Notes under the pieces: generated by a model | What the model saw: only the letters and a program-made list of their open reading frames with translations | Databases searched by the model: none | What the model was told of the DNA's origin: nothing | Position numbers and translations under genes: made by a program | NCBI RefSeq assembly: GCF_041228105.1 | Contig: NZ_CP166097.1 | Location: 310,001-374,000, forward strand | Direction: 5' to 3' | DNA from: Pectobacterium aroidearum | GTDB lineage: Bacteria > Pseudomonadota > Gammaproteobacteria > Enterobacterales > Enterobacteriaceae | DNA: 64,000 nt | Part shown: one piece after another, positions 1-9,070 of the stretch | Position numbering within the stretch: the first letter of the stretch is position 1 | Layout: every line of letters begins with the position of its first letter

Positions 1-192
1 CGTCTTGGCACACCGATCACGCAAAATGACAGCGGCTATAAATTGGGGCAGCGGGTTCGCCATGCAAAATTTGGTGAAGGCACGATCGTGAATCTGGAAG
101 GCAGCGGCGATCACGCTCGGCTTCAGGTCGCGTTTCAAGGACAGGGCATTAAATGGCTGGTTGCCGCCTATGCCCGGCTGGAAACGGTGTGA
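1..192 (+). CDS. uvrD: DNA helicase II UvrD, C-terminal fragment
   Basis: Partial gene: the window opens inside it and only the last 63 codons are visible, ending at TGA 190-192. The peptide contains the C-terminal tail typical of UvrD (a basic, glycine-rich segment KLGQRVRHAKFGEGTIVN followed by WLVAAYARLETV), a tudor-like domain that contacts RNA polymerase or UvrB in the family. UvrD is the 3'-5' SF1 helicase of nucleotide excision repair and mismatch repair. In E. coli uvrD is also just upstream of corA, which supports the call. None of the helicase motifs lie in the window. Confidence 0.93.
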   Translation, partial: RLGTPITQNDSGYKLGQRVRHAKFGEGTIVNLEGSGDHARLQVAFQGQGIKWLVAAYARLETV

Positions 193-336
193 TCGTCACG
201 ATGTGGCTTGAAGTATGACGGGGTTATATAACTTATAAAAATCCTGTATTAACCTTTATCGTCATTTTCGACAATGCTAGGTGGCCTGCCGCGTATCCAT
301 GGATGTGTGGTATCACAATAAAAAAGGAGCATGCCC

Positions 337-1083
337 ATGACGCTAGACCAGATTATTGCCGAGTTGCAGAAGAAAAAATGGGTCGATCTTACGCATACGA
401 TTACGGAGTCGATTCCTATTTTTGGCGCGTTTGAAGGCGTGTTGCAGCGTAAGACCTTATTCAACGTTGAAGATCATGGCTTTTATGCGCAGGCCGTGAC
501 GTTTGCGACACAAACGGGGACGCATATTGACGCGCCGGGGCATTTTGTCGCGGGTAAACGTTATCTGGATCGCATTGATAATAAAGAGCTGTTGCTGCCG
601 CTGGTGGTGCTCCACAAACAAGACGCCGTTGCGAACGATCACGATTACCGCCTGTCGGTTGATGACATTCTGGTGTTTGAACGTGAACACGGGGAAATCC
701 CGTCAGGCAGCTTTGTCGCGTTTGCCAGCGGCTGGAGCACGCGCTGGCCTGATATTGACGCCTTCGCCAATAAAGATGAGCAGGGTAACAGCCATACGCC
801 GGGCTGGTCGCTCGAGGCGCTGACCTTCCTGTTTGAAGAGCGCGGTATTAGCGCGGTTGGGCATGAAACGCTGGATACCGATTCCGCCGTTGATTTCCGT
901 CGCAACAACGGGTTGATTGGCGAGTTCTTCGTGCTGAATCAGAATGCCTGGCAGGTTGAGGTGCTGAACAATTTGCATCAGCTGCCGCCTACCGGCGCTT
1001 ATATCCACGTCAGCTACCCTAATTTCGCCGGTGCGCCCGGCTTCCCCGTCCGTGCCATCGCCTACCTGCCGGACAATGCCTAA
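337..1083 (+). CDS. Cyclase-family (kynurenine formamidase-like) metal hydrolase
   Basis: A 248-residue protein of the cyclase family (Pfam PF04199), which includes bacterial kynurenine formamidases and other metal-dependent amidohydrolases. Seen: near the N-terminus WVDLTHTITESIPIF, then the family metal-binding signature QTGTHIDAPGHF around residues 57-68 and a later GHETLDTDSA segment. Two in-frame ATGs exist (331 and 337). An AAGGAG sequence at 324-329 abuts the first but sits 7 nt before the second, so 337 is preferred. No signal peptide is visible, so it is probably cytoplasmic. It stands between uvrD and corA, where E. coli has no such gene. No tryptophan-degradation neighbours are present, so the substrate cannot be assigned. 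Confidence 0.85.
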   Translation: MTLDQIIAELQKKKWVDLTHTITESIPIFGAFEGVLQRKTLFNVEDHGFYAQAVTFATQTGTHIDAPGHFVAGKRYLDRIDNKELLLPLVVLHKQDAVANDHDYRLSVDDILVFEREHGEIPSGSFVAFASGWSTRWPDIDAFANKDEQGNSHTPGWSLEALTFLFEERGISAVGHETLDTDSAVDFRRNNGLIGEFFVLNQNAWQVEVLNNLHQLPPTGAYIHVSYPNFAGAPGFPVRAIAYLPDNA

Positions 1084-1090
1084 TCGATAA

Positions 1091-1122
1091 ACGCGGTTCC
1101 TTTTTGCTTTAAGGGACTGCGT
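1091..1122 (+). terminator. Probable intrinsic terminator of the cyclase gene
   Basis: Arms ACGCGGTTCC (1091-1100) and GGGACTGCGT (1113-1122) pair over ten positions, with two G-U pairs, around a 12-nt loop, and are followed by TTCTT. It lies 8 bp after the cyclase stop codon. The U-tract is short, so termination may be partial. Confidence 0.55.
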
Positions 1123-1194
1123 TTCTTACCGATTGCAGCGCCGAATTTATTGGAAAATCTCATTCGTTTGGTCAATATTTTACAGCGTGTTTCA

Positions 1195-1480
1195 GCCGAG
1201 GTTTTAAAGTTGAAGTCTTTTTCATCTCGGCGTAACATGCGCGCATCATTATTCTCGGAGGACTAACGCCTTGGACACACCCAGTCGATACTGGCTCACT
1301 AACCTGTTCATTAGGTACAACTTCTAAGGCTATCTTCCTCTGCTGATAGCCTTCGTGGTTGTCAGCGACGCTGTTTTTGTCGCTACGAGTCAGATCCGTC
1401 GAACGGACTGAAACCTGCTGGTGACACCTCACCTTTGTTTCTGTGCTTCAATCGCGTTGTCCATCTCTGCTACTGAAAGG
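1195..1480 (+). promoter_or_regulatory. Structured 5' leader of corA
   Basis: About 290 bases before corA contain ordered secondary-structure elements: arms GCCGAG 1195-1200 / CTCGGC 1226-1231; a 9-bp perfect hairpin AAGGCTATC 1326-1334 / GATAGCCTT 1345-1353; and AGCGAC 1364-1369 / GTCGCT 1379-1384. The 9-bp hairpin starts at the stop codon of a short ORF (1271-1327). In Salmonella the corA leader is known to carry a short translated ORF (corL) that links translation to Rho-dependent termination. The same logic is inferred here from layout only; no promoter was firmly identified. Confidence 0.5.
1271..1327 (+). CDS. corL: Putative corL leader peptide (18 aa)
   Basis: A TTG-initiated 18-codon ORF, MDTPSRYWLTNLFIRYNF, ends at TAA 1325-1327. 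A strong Shine-Dalgarno GGAGGA (1257-1262) sits 8 nt before the start, the best ribosome site in the leader. The stop codon overlaps the base of a 9-bp hairpin, a classic layout for a translation-sensing leader peptide. It lies 166 bp before corA on the same strand. The name rests on position and on the known Salmonella corL; I could not compare the peptide sequences. Confidence 0.5.
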   Translation: MDTPSRYWLTNLFIRYNF

Positions 1481-1493
1481 GGAGCTATGGCCC

Positions 1494-2444
1494 ATGCTGA
1501 GCGCATTTAAACTGGATAATTGCCGTTTATCTCGTCTGGAACTGGATGACTCCGATGATCTCACCACGTCAGTTTGGGTCGATTTGATCGAGCCGGAAGA
1601 CGATGAGCGTGAAAAAGTACAAAACGAACTGGGACAAAGTCTGGCAACCCGTCCAGAACTGGAAGATATCGAAGCGTCGGCACGTTTTTTTGAAGATGAA
1701 GATGGCTTGCATATTCACTCCTTTTTCTTTTTTGAAGATGCTGAGGATCACGCTGGTAACTCCACGGTGGCGTTTACCATCCGTGATGGCCGCCTGTACA
1801 CCCTGCGCGAGCGTGAATTGCCTGCGTTCCGCCTGTATCGCATGCGCGCCCGCAACCAAACGCTGGTGGACGGCAATGCTTATGAACTGTTGCTCGACCT
1901 CTTTGAGACGAAAATTGAGCAACTGGCGGACGAAATCGAGAACATCTACAGCGATCTGGAATCACTAAGCCGCATCATAATGGAAGGGCGGCAGGGTGAA
2001 GAGTACGACGATGCGTTGTCTACGCTGGCGGAACTGGAAGACGTGGGCTGGAAAGTGCGTCTGTGCCTGATGGATACCCAACGCGCGTTGAATTTTCTGG
2101 TGCGTAAAGCCCGCTTGCCATCCGGCCAACTGGAGCAGGCGCGCGAAATTTTACGCGATATCGAATCTCTGCTGCCGCATAACGAATCCCTGTTCCAGAA
2201 AGTTAACTTCCTGATGCAGGCGGCGATGGGCTTCATCAACATCGAGCAGAGCCGGATTATCAAGATCTTCTCGGTGGTATCCGTGGTGTTCCTGCCGCCG
2301 ACGCTGGTGGCATCCAGCTACGGGATGAACTTTGAGTTTATGCCGGAGCTGAGATGGTCGTTTGGCTATCCGGGGGCGATTGTGCTGATGATCCTCGCCG
2401 GACTGGCGCCGTACCTCTACTTTAAACGTAAAAACTGGCTCTAA
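1494..2444 (+). CDS. corA: Magnesium/cobalt/nickel channel CorA
   Basis: A 316-residue protein, the same length as E. coli CorA, and nearly colinear with it from MLSAFKLDN to the end. CorA forms a homopentameric inner-membrane Mg2+ channel that also passes Co2+ and Ni2+. Seen: a large acidic cytoplasmic N-terminal domain, then near the C-terminus the first membrane helix ending in the selectivity signature [10 protein letters not shown], a second helix, and the basic tail YFKRKNWL. The ORF stays open upstream to 1443, but the start at 1494 is chosen because a GGGAG (1480-1484) lies 9 nt before it and it matches the family start. It follows a long structured leader that probably regulates it. 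Confidence 0.97.
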   Translation: MLSAFKLDNCRLSRLELDDSDDLTTSVWVDLIEPEDDEREKVQNELGQSLATRPELEDIEASARFFEDEDGLHIHSFFFFEDAEDHAGNSTVAFTIRDGRLYTLRERELPAFRLYRMRARNQTLVDGNAYELLLDLFETKIEQLADEIENIYSDLESLSRIIMEGRQGEEYDDALSTLAELEDVGWKVRLCLMDTQRALNFLVRKARLPSGQLEQAREILRDIESLLPHNESLFQKVNFLMQAAMGFINIEQSRIIKIFSVVSVVFLPPTLVASSYGMNFEFMPELRWSFGYPGAIVLMILAGLAPYLYFKRKNWL

Positions 2445-2453
2445 GTTTTTACC

Positions 2454-2488
2454 GATACGCCTGATGGAAATTAACCATCAGGCGTATC
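2454..2488 (+). terminator. Strong hairpin after corA
   Basis: Perfect 14-bp inverted repeat: GATACGCCTGATGG (2454-2467) and CCATCAGGCGTATC (2475-2488), with a 7-nt loop, starting 9 bp after the corA stop. There is no T-run after it, so it may act as an mRNA 3'-end stabiliser or a Rho-independent terminator of low efficiency. Confidence 0.6.
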
Positions 2489-2643
2489 AACATTCCTTCC
2501 TCCATTCATCGTTCTCCGACTCACTCTTCCTGTTTATTCTCCCGCGCCCGTTCATTTTCCGGCCATCTTGTTTAGAATGGCGGACAGTCTTTCTATTCTT
2601 ACTTTCCACTCTTACTTTCTATTACTAAAAACAGGTCGTGTGC

Positions 2644-3702
2644 ATGAAAGGGATGTCTCCTTGGATGCAGTGGGGAATATTGCTGTCGGTTTCGTTATCA
2701 CTGGGGTTTGGACTACAGGTTTACCACGTTCCCGCCGCGCTGTTGCTGGGGCCGATGATGGTCGGTGTCGTCATGGGCTTGAACGGCGCGACGATTCGCA
2801 TCCCACCCGTCTGCTTTGCTGGCAGCAATGCCGTACTGGGCTGTCTGGTAGCACAAAGCCTGTCTTTTTCTATCCTGACTCCTTTGCTGAATGAATGGCC
2901 GCTGGTGCTGTTCATTTTGTTGGCGACACTGGCGGCCAGCGGGTTATCTGGCTGGTTACTGGTCAAATTTAGCGAGCTTCCCGGAACGACCGGAACCTGG
3001 GGCGCATCGCCGGGCGGGGCGTCTGCCATGGTTGCCATGTCTGGAGAGTTCGGCGCGGACGTGCGACTGGTTGCCTTCATGCAATATTTACGCGTGTTGA
3101 TGGTGACTGCTTCGGCAGCGTTCGTGGCACGTCTGAGCTTAGGCGATGAAGCGGCAGAAAACAGTGCGATGCTGGTGTGGTTCCCTTCGTTGGACTGGCG
3201 TTTTCTGGCGACGCTCGGCGTGGCATTTGGTAGCGCATGGTTAGCAAGACGCATGCGTATTCCATCCGGGGCGCTGCTGGGGCCGATGATTATTGGTTCG
3301 ATGCTGCATGCCAGCGGCACCTTGCACTTGCAAACCCCGGAGTGGCTGCTGGCGTTGGCCTATGCCGTGATTGGCTGGAGCGTGGGTTTATGTTTCACCC
3401 GCCCTATCTTTCTACTGGCAATACGCACGCTGCCGCACATGATGGCGTCGATCGTCGGATTGATGCTGCTCTGTGGCGGGATGGCGTGGATGGTGACGAA
3501 AATGATGCCGGTGGATATGCTGACCGCTTTTCTGGCGACCAGCCCCGGCGGGCTGGATTCGATTGCAATTATTGCCGCAGGCAGTCGGGTCGATATGGCG
3601 TTTGTCATTGCCATGCAGACGCTGCGGCTGTTTTCGACGCTAGTATTCAGCCCGATCTTATCGCGCTTTATTTCCCGTCGTGTTGAGGCTGGGAAGGTGT
3701 AG
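2644..3702 (+). CDS. abrB: AbrB-family membrane protein
   Basis: A hydrophobic protein of 352 residues, homologous to E. coli AbrB/YbgN (Pfam PF05145), a duplicated inner-membrane transporter-like family with no firmly established substrate. Seen: about ten hydrophobic segments; two repeats each with a proline/glycine signature (PAALLLGPMMVGV and PSGALLGPMIIGS); and paired SPGGASAMVAM and SPGGLDSIAIIAAGS motifs at the ends of the repeats. GTG 2638 is an alternative start; ATG 2644 is preferred because AGG (2633-2635) is at usual spacing. The 3' end overlaps the 3' end of convergent rarD by 35 bp. The old name as a transcriptional regulator is not supported by the sequence. Confidence 0.85.
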   Translation: MKGMSPWMQWGILLSVSLSLGFGLQVYHVPAALLLGPMMVGVVMGLNGATIRIPPVCFAGSNAVLGCLVAQSLSFSILTPLLNEWPLVLFILLATLAASGLSGWLLVKFSELPGTTGTWGASPGGASAMVAMSGEFGADVRLVAFMQYLRVLMVTASAAFVARLSLGDEAAENSAMLVWFPSLDWRFLATLGVAFGSAWLARRMRIPSGALLGPMIIGSMLHASGTLHLQTPEWLLALAYAVIGWSVGLCFTRPIFLLAIRTLPHMMASIVGLMLLCGGMAWMVTKMMPVDMLTAFLATSPGGLDSIAIIAAGSRVDMAFVIAMQTLRLFSTLVFSPILSRFISRRVEAGKV

Positions 3703-4597
3703 CGGGCGTGCGCCGTAGCTTACGCTGTGTATAAAGTGCATCCAGAATGAACAGCCCCAGAGCCCCCCAGATGAAGGCAAACGTGACCAGTTTGTCGCTG
3801 CTGAATGTTTCACCGTAGAACACCACCGCCAACAGGAACATGATGGTCGGGCCGAGATACTGGAAAAAGCCGAGCGTTGACAGACGCAGACGCATGGCCG
3901 CCGCGGTGAAGAATAGCAGCGGCACCGTGGTGACGATACCCGCCGAGAGCAGCAGCAGGTTTAGCGACCAGGGATTGGCTGTCAGATGGCTGCTTGGCGT
4001 ATCGGCAATAAAAAACAGATAAATGACCGCCACTGGCAGCAGCCACAGCGTTTCGATCAGCATGCCAGTTTGCCCGTCGATACCAATCTTCTTACGCAGC
4101 AGGCCGTATAACGCGAAGCTGAATGCCAGACCCAGAGCGATCACTGGCAGCGATCCGAATGTCCACAGTTGAACCAGTACGCCTGTCACCGCGAGCAGCA
4201 CGGCCAGCCATTGCAGACGGCGGAAGCGCTCTCCAAGGAAGATCATGCCCAACATGACGTTGACCAGCGGGTTAATAAAATATCCCAGACTGGCTTCCAG
4301 CATGTGATGGTTGTTGACCGCCCAGATGTACAACAGCCAGTTTCCGCCGATAAGCACCGCCGTTAATGCCAGCAGAAACAGATGCTTGACGTTGCGGCAG
4401 GCATAGCTCACCTGACGCCATTTACGGCCGATGGTCAGCAGGATGAGCATAAAGAAGAATGACCAGATAATACGGTGCGTCAGTATTTCATTGGGTGGAA
4501 CGTGCTCAAGCAGCTTGAAATAAACGGGAGCAATTCCCCAAATAAAATACGCACCGAGGGCGAAAAATATCCCCTCACGGGTTTGTTGCGCGTTCAT
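3668..4597 (-). CDS. rarD: EamA-family transporter RarD
   Basis: A 309-residue member of the drug/metabolite transporter superfamily, close to E. coli RarD (historically linked to chloramphenicol resistance). Seen: ten hydrophobic helices in two EamA halves, starting with GIFFALGAYFIWGIAPVYF, and a glycine-rich EASLGYFINPLVNV segment typical of the family, with a charged C-terminal tail. It lies convergent to abrB with a 35-bp tail overlap and is followed by yigI on the same strand, as in E. coli. The substrate is not known. The start at 4597 has no competing upstream Met. Confidence 0.93.
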   Translation of the reverse strand: MNAQQTREGIFFALGAYFIWGIAPVYFKLLEHVPPNEILTHRIIWSFFFMLILLTIGRKWRQVSYACRNVKHLFLLALTAVLIGGNWLLYIWAVNNHHMLEASLGYFINPLVNVMLGMIFLGERFRRLQWLAVLLAVTGVLVQLWTFGSLPVIALGLAFSFALYGLLRKKIGIDGQTGMLIETLWLLPVAVIYLFFIADTPSSHLTANPWSLNLLLLSAGIVTTVPLLFFTAAAMRLRLSTLGFFQYLGPTIMFLLAVVFYGETFSSDKLVTFAFIWGALGLFILDALYTQRKLRRTPATPSQPQHDGK

Positions 4598-4712
4598 GGG
4601 TGACTCGATAAGGACGGCGGGAAAACGCTAAGTCTACCCAAAACTGTGAGTGCTTTCACGTAAAGTGTTAATGGCCATGTTGCCTGACAATCCTGTTTGC
4701 CCACGAGAAAGG

Positions 4713-5201
4713 CTACCCGACAATATAGGTTGCGGTCGCGCTGGCCAAATGTGAACCCTGTTCGTTATGCAATTCGGCACGGGCGACGGCGATTTTATTG
4801 CCGCCGCGCAGCAGCGTGCTGGTTATCGTGAAGTGTTCCCCATAGCCCGGACGCAGATAATCTACCCGCATATCAATGGTTCCCATGCGGGCGAGTCGGT
4901 GATGAAATTCCTGATCGCTGATCGTCTCATGACGCAGCAGCGTGTTGCCGACGCATACCAATCCGGCAGCAACGTCCAGCCCGGCGGCAATCACGCCGCC
5001 ATGCAGAATCTTTTGTGCCGCATTGCCGATGAGCTTCTCTTGCCGGGCGAACGTCAGGACGGCCTTATCAGCTTCAAATTGCTGTAGCTCAAGGCCTAGC
5101 TCAATGTTGAATGGCATTTTGTAAATGAAAATCTCGCCAACGAGCTGGCGCACGGTATCTCTGGTTAATGTCGTTCCCTGAAATGAGGGGTGGTCAGCCA
5201 T
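4713..5201 (-). CDS. yigI: Hotdog-fold thioesterase YigI
   Basis: A 162-residue protein similar along its length to E. coli YigI, of the PaaI-like hotdog thioesterase family that hydrolyses acyl-CoA thioesters. Seen: the family segment [16 protein letters not shown] (helix carrying the catalytic region), then [14 protein letters not shown] and a final SATATYIVG strand. A TTG at 5222 would add seven residues; ATG at 5201 is preferred because it fits the family length. The ribosome site is weak. It is upstream of rarD on the same strand with a 115-bp gap, so co-transcription is possible. Confidence 0.88.
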   Translation of the reverse strand: MADHPSFQGTTLTRDTVRQLVGEIFIYKMPFNIELGLELQQFEADKAVLTFARQEKLIGNAAQKILHGGVIAAGLDVAAGLVCVGNTLLRHETISDQEFHHRLARMGTIDMRVDYLRPGYGEHFTITSTLLRGGNKIAVARAELHNEQGSHLASATATYIVG

Positions 5202-5398
5202 CGTTGTTTCCCGTCCGAGCAATAAGAGGCATGCATTAAATGTAGGTGATTTGATGCGATAAGGTTATGCAAGTGTTTATTTTATGCATTGATTTTGTTT
5301 CTTGCCAGAAAAGGCTGAGAAACGGGGGAACGGTAATTCAAACGTCGCGGAACTGTGTAGAATGGCGGGCTTGAATGGGGAAGGGGAAGGCTTATCGC

Positions 5399-5452
5399 TA
5401 TTTAGATAAAAGAGTTTATTTAGATAAAAGATTTTATTTGGATAAAAAGAAT
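5399..5452 (+). repeat. Three 18-bp tandem repeats upstream of pldA
   Basis: Units TATTTAGATAAAAGAGTT (5399-5416), TATTTAGATAAAAGATTT (5417-5434) and TATTTGGATAAAAAGAAT (5435-5452) are in direct tandem, ending 30 bp before the pldA start. They are AT-rich and sit in the likely promoter or leader. Just after them a second, shorter duplication (ATGCCGGAGAAAAA / ATGTCGGAGAAAAT) surrounds the ribosome site. Confidence 0.8.
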
Positions 5453-5482
5453 GCCGGAGAAAAAACATGTCGGAGAAAATGA

Positions 5483-6355
5483 ATGCATAAAATAGTACTC
5501 GTACTGGCAGCATTACTGATGGCACAGGCTCATGCTGAAACAACAACAAACGTAAACGCGCCAGCGCCAAATCAACCGGTGGTACGTGGCAGCATTATCG
5601 CCAGTCTGTTACAAGAGCACGATACCCCGTTTGTCCTCTATCCTTATGAAAGTAACTACTTGCTGTACACCTATACCAGCAACATCAATAAAACGGCGAT
5701 CCAGAGCTATAACTGGGGCGATGAAGCACGTAAAGATGAAGTGCATTACCAGTTGAGCCTGGGATTCCCGATCTGGCGTGGCATTCTGGGTGATAACTCG
5801 CTGCTGGGGGCTTCCTATACGCAGCGCTCATGGTGGCAGCTGTCGAATAAGAGCGAGTCTTCTCCATTCCGTGAAACGGATTATGAACCTCAGGTCTTTT
5901 TGGGCTGGGCAACGAACACCACCCTCGCGGGCTGGACGCTGCGGGATGTGGAAGTGGGCTTTAATCACCAATCTAACGGCCGTTCCGAACCCACGTCACG
6001 CAGTTGGAACCGCGCCTATGCCCGTCTGATGGCACAGAACGGTAACTGGCAGGTTGATGTGAAACCGTGGATTCGTTTCTCTGATAGCCAGGACGATAAC
6101 CCGGACATCACCAAATACATGGGTCATTACCGCTTACGCGTTGGCTATGTGTGGGGCGACAGCGTGTTTAGCGCGGAAGGGCGTTATAACTGGAACAGCG
6201 GCTACGGCGGTGGTGAACTGGGCTGGAGCTACCCGCTGACGCGTCATGTTCGCTTTTATACCAAGGTCTTTAGCGGTTACGGTGAATCACTGATTGACTA
6301 CAACCACCGTCAGACTCGCTTCGGCGTTGGGGTGACGCTGAACGACATGTTCTAA
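5483..6355 (+). CDS. pldA: Outer membrane phospholipase A
   Basis: A 290-residue precursor with a signal peptide (MHKIVLVLAALLMAQAHA, cleavage after residue 18) and a 12-stranded beta-barrel. PldA removes phospholipids from the outer leaflet of the outer membrane and works as a Ca2+-dependent dimer. The catalytic triad is intact: His162 and Ser164 in NHQSNGRSEP and Asn176 in SRSWNRAY, the E. coli precursor numbering. The last residue is Phe, the usual C-terminal signature of outer-membrane barrels. The ribosome site CGGAGA (5471-5476) precedes ATG 5483. It has 18-bp tandem repeats in the upstream region and is followed by recQ. Confidence 0.96.
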   Translation: MHKIVLVLAALLMAQAHAETTTNVNAPAPNQPVVRGSIIASLLQEHDTPFVLYPYESNYLLYTYTSNINKTAIQSYNWGDEARKDEVHYQLSLGFPIWRGILGDNSLLGASYTQRSWWQLSNKSESSPFRETDYEPQVFLGWATNTTLAGWTLRDVEVGFNHQSNGRSEPTSRSWNRAYARLMAQNGNWQVDVKPWIRFSDSQDDNPDITKYMGHYRLRVGYVWGDSVFSAEGRYNWNSGYGGGELGWSYPLTRHVRFYTKVFSGYGESLIDYNHRQTRFGVGVTLNDMF

Positions 6356-6507
6356 CGACGGTTATTTTAGCGATTGCCGTTTTGACTACTGCCTTCGTTA
6401 ACGACAGTCTTTGTTAACCCGTGTCGTTTTACCAAACTAACCATTGCAGTTTTACCAAACGGCGCTGAAAATAGCGCCTGTTTGATTTCATTGAATTGGG
6501 GAAGGCG

Positions 6508-8334
6508 GTGTCTACGGCGGAAGTATTGAATAAGGAAGCGCTGGCGGTTCAGGTTCTGCGGGACACGTTCGGCTACCAGCAATTCCGACCGGGTCAGCAG
6601 GAAATTATCAGCGCGACGCTCAGTGGGCAGGATTGTCTGGTAATCATGCCGACAGGCGGCGGCAAGTCGCTGTGCTATCAAATCCCTGCACTGGTGATGG
6701 ACGGGCTGACGCTGGTGGTGTCCCCGCTGATTTCACTGATGAAAGATCAGGTCGATCAGCTTCAGGCCTACGGCGTGTCGGCGGCCTGCCTGAATTCGAC
6801 GCAAACGCGTGAACAGCAGCTTGAGGTGATGGCGGGTTGCCGTACCGGCCAGATCAAATTGCTGTATATTGCGCCGGAACGTCTGACGACAGACAGCTTC
6901 CTCGATCATCTCGCCCACTGGCAGATCGCCCTGATCGCGGTGGATGAAGCGCACTGCATTTCCCAATGGGGACACGATTTCCGCCCTGAATACCGCGCGC
7001 TGGGGCAGATTAAACAGCGTTTTCCGCATCTTCCTTTCATTGCTTTGACGGCCACCGCTGACGAAACCACGCGCAACGATATCGTTCGCCTGCTGGATCT
7101 TCAGTCGCCGCTCATTCAGATCAACAGTTTTGACCGCCCGAATATTCGCTACACGCTGGTAGAGAAATTCAAACCGCTCGATCAGCTCTGGATGTTCGTG
7201 CAGGGACAGCGGGGAAAAAGCGGCATCATCTACTGCAATAGCCGCTCCCGCGTGGAAGACATTTGTGCGCGTTTGCAGGCGCGCGGGCTGAGCGCAGGGG
7301 CTTATCACGCTGGTCTGGATAACGAGCGGCGTGCGCAGGTGCAGGAAGCGTTTCTACGTGACGATCTTCAGGTGGTAGTCGCGACCGTCGCATTTGGTAT
7401 GGGCATCAACAAACCTAACGTGCGGTTTGTGGTGCACTTTGATATTCCGCGCAACATCGAATCCTACTATCAGGAAACGGGGCGTGCCGGACGTGACGGC
7501 CTCGCTGCTGAAGCTGCGCTGTTCTACGATCCGGCGGATATGGCGTGGCTGCGCCGCTGCCTGGAAGAAAAAACCGCCGGGCCACAGTTGGATATCGAGC
7601 GCCATAAGCTCAATGCGATGGGGGCATTTGCCGAAGCGCAGACCTGCCGTCGTCTGGTGCTGCTGAACTATTTCGGTGAAGGGCGCCAACAACCTTGCGG
7701 TAACTGCGATGTTTGTCTCGATCCGCCGAAGCGTTACGACGGGCTGGTTGAGGCGCAAAAGGCGCTGTCCTGCGTGTATCGCGTCGGTCAGCGCTTTGGT
7801 TTAGGGTATATCGTCGAGGTGTTGCGCGGCGCAAATAACCAGCGTATCCGGGACTTCGGCCATGACAAGCTGCCGGTTTACGGCATCGGCAAGGATAAAT
7901 CGCAGGAGCATTGGGTCAGCGTGCTGCGCCAGCTGATTCATCTGGGCTTGCTGAACCAGAACATCACGATGCATTCCGCCGTACAGCTTACCGAATCGGC
8001 ACGTCCGGTATTGCGGGGAGAAGTGCCGCTACAGTTGGCTGTGCCGCGAGTGATTAACCTGAAGCCTCGCGCGAATCAGAAATCTTATGGCGGAAATTAC
8101 GACCGTAAGCTGTTCGCCAAATTGCGCAAATTGCGTAAATCCATTGCGGATGAAGACAATATTCCGCCTTACGTGGTGTTCAGCGATGCGACGCTGCTGG
8201 AGATGGCGGAACTGATGCCGATCACCGCGGGTGAATTGCTGAATATCAACGGGGTCGGTCACCGTAAGCTTGAACGCTTTGGTGCGCCCTTCATGAACAT
8301 GATTCGCGATCATGTCGATAATGATGACGAGTAA
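6508..8334 (+). CDS. recQ: ATP-dependent DNA helicase RecQ
   Basis: A 608-residue SF2 3'-5' helicase of the RecF recombination pathway, matching E. coli RecQ closely. Seen in order: [10 protein letters not shown] (motif 0), Walker [14 protein letters not shown] box [21 protein letters not shown] (motif III), SFDRPNIRY, motif V/VI segments [15 protein letters not shown] and [10 protein letters not shown], the zinc-binding cysteines in [14 protein letters not shown]...CGNCDVC, the winged-helix RQC region and a C-terminal HRDC domain. The start is uncertain: GTG 6508 fits the E. coli N-terminus, while a TTG at 6496 would add four residues. Confidence 0.96.
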   Translation: MSTAEVLNKEALAVQVLRDTFGYQQFRPGQQEIISATLSGQDCLVIMPTGGGKSLCYQIPALVMDGLTLVVSPLISLMKDQVDQLQAYGVSAACLNSTQTREQQLEVMAGCRTGQIKLLYIAPERLTTDSFLDHLAHWQIALIAVDEAHCISQWGHDFRPEYRALGQIKQRFPHLPFIALTATADETTRNDIVRLLDLQSPLIQINSFDRPNIRYTLVEKFKPLDQLWMFVQGQRGKSGIIYCNSRSRVEDICARLQARGLSAGAYHAGLDNERRAQVQEAFLRDDLQVVVATVAFGMGINKPNVRFVVHFDIPRNIESYYQETGRAGRDGLAAEAALFYDPADMAWLRRCLEEKTAGPQLDIERHKLNAMGAFAEAQTCRRLVLLNYFGEGRQQPCGNCDVCLDPPKRYDGLVEAQKALSCVYRVGQRFGLGYIVEVLRGANNQRIRDFGHDKLPVYGIGKDKSQEHWVSVLRQLIHLGLLNQNITMHSAVQLTESARPVLRGEVPLQLAVPRVINLKPRANQKSYGGNYDRKLFAKLRKLRKSIADEDNIPPYVVFSDATLLEMAELMPITAGELLNINGVGHRKLERFGAPFMNMIRDHVDNDDE

Positions 8335-8378
8335 CGCTCGCCTTATCTGATTGCATTTAAAAAAACAGGAAAACCAAG

Positions 8379-9002
8379 ATGCTGATGCTATTTCTGACGG
8401 TGGCGCTGGTGCATTTCATTGCGCTGATGAGCCCAGGGCCGGATTTCTTTTTTGTTTCACAAACCGCGGCCAGCCGTTCCCGCCGTGAAGCGATGATGGG
8501 TGTGCTGGGTATTTCTCTGGGCGTGGTGGTCTGGGCGGCTATCGCGCTGCTGGGGCTGCATCTGCTGTTGCAAAAAATGGCCTGGCTGCATACCGCCATT
8601 ACCGTCGGCGGCGGGCTGTATCTGTGCTGGATGGGTTGGCAGATGCTGCGCTCCGCACGGCGTAAAGCACAGTTGGAAACCACGCAGGAAACGGCGGTGG
8701 TCTTGCCTCAGCGCGGTAAAACCTTTATGCGTGGGCTATTGACGAATCTGGCTAACCCGAAGGCGCTGATCTATTTCGGCAGCGTGTTCTCGCTGTTTGT
8801 TGGCGATAGCGTCGGCAGCGGCGCCCGCTGGGGGTTGTTTGCGCTGATCTCGATTGAAACGCTGATCTGGTTCAGTCTGGTTGCGATGGTTTTCGCCTTG
8901 CCGGCAATGCGTCGCGGCTATCAGCGTCTGGCGAAATGGGTGGATGGCGTAGCGGGCGTGCTATTTACCGGTTTTGGCCTGCACCTGATTTTCTCTCGCT
9001 AA
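8379..9002 (+). CDS. rhtC: Threonine export protein RhtC
   Basis: A 207-residue LysE/RhtB-superfamily exporter with about six hydrophobic segments, 45 bp after recQ on the same strand, as in E. coli. Seen: the family N-terminal motif ALMSPGPDFFFV, a conserved NLANPKALIYFGSVF helix, and a terminal FGLHLIF segment. The family pumps amino acids out of the cell using proton motive force; RhtC exports threonine in E. coli. It is convergent with rhtB, which lies 68 bp further on. Confidence 0.93.
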   Translation: MLMLFLTVALVHFIALMSPGPDFFFVSQTAASRSRREAMMGVLGISLGVVVWAAIALLGLHLLLQKMAWLHTAITVGGGLYLCWMGWQMLRSARRKAQLETTQETAVVLPQRGKTFMRGLLTNLANPKALIYFGSVFSLFVGDSVGSGARWGLFALISIETLIWFSLVAMVFALPAMRRGYQRLAKWVDGVAGVLFTGFGLHLIFSR

Positions 9003-9038
9003 CATTTCCCCAGAGCGTTTCTGGTGGAGAACAACAGC

Positions 9039-9060
9039 GCGCCGTAAGTCGATACGGCGC
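9039..9060 (+). terminator. Hairpin between convergent rhtC and rhtB
   Basis: Perfect 8-bp arms GCGCCGTA (9039-9046) and TACGGCGC (9053-9060) with a 6-nt loop in the 68-bp gap. No clear T-run on either strand; a bidirectional terminator is plausible. Confidence 0.45.
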
Positions 9061-9070
9061 ACTGTCTTCA

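Noticed and set aside
1443..1493. Upstream extension of corA (17 extra codons)
   Set aside because: The extension begins at GTG, lies over the ribosome site GGGGAG, and is not part of the CorA family; ATG 1494 gives the exact family length.
2568..2894. A 108-codon ORF overlapping the start of abrB
   Set aside because: It is a frame-shifted shadow of the abrB coding region.
3668..4597. Calling rarD a proven chloramphenicol-resistance gene
   Set aside because: The family is a general EamA transporter family; resistance is a historical annotation and no substrate can be read from the sequence.
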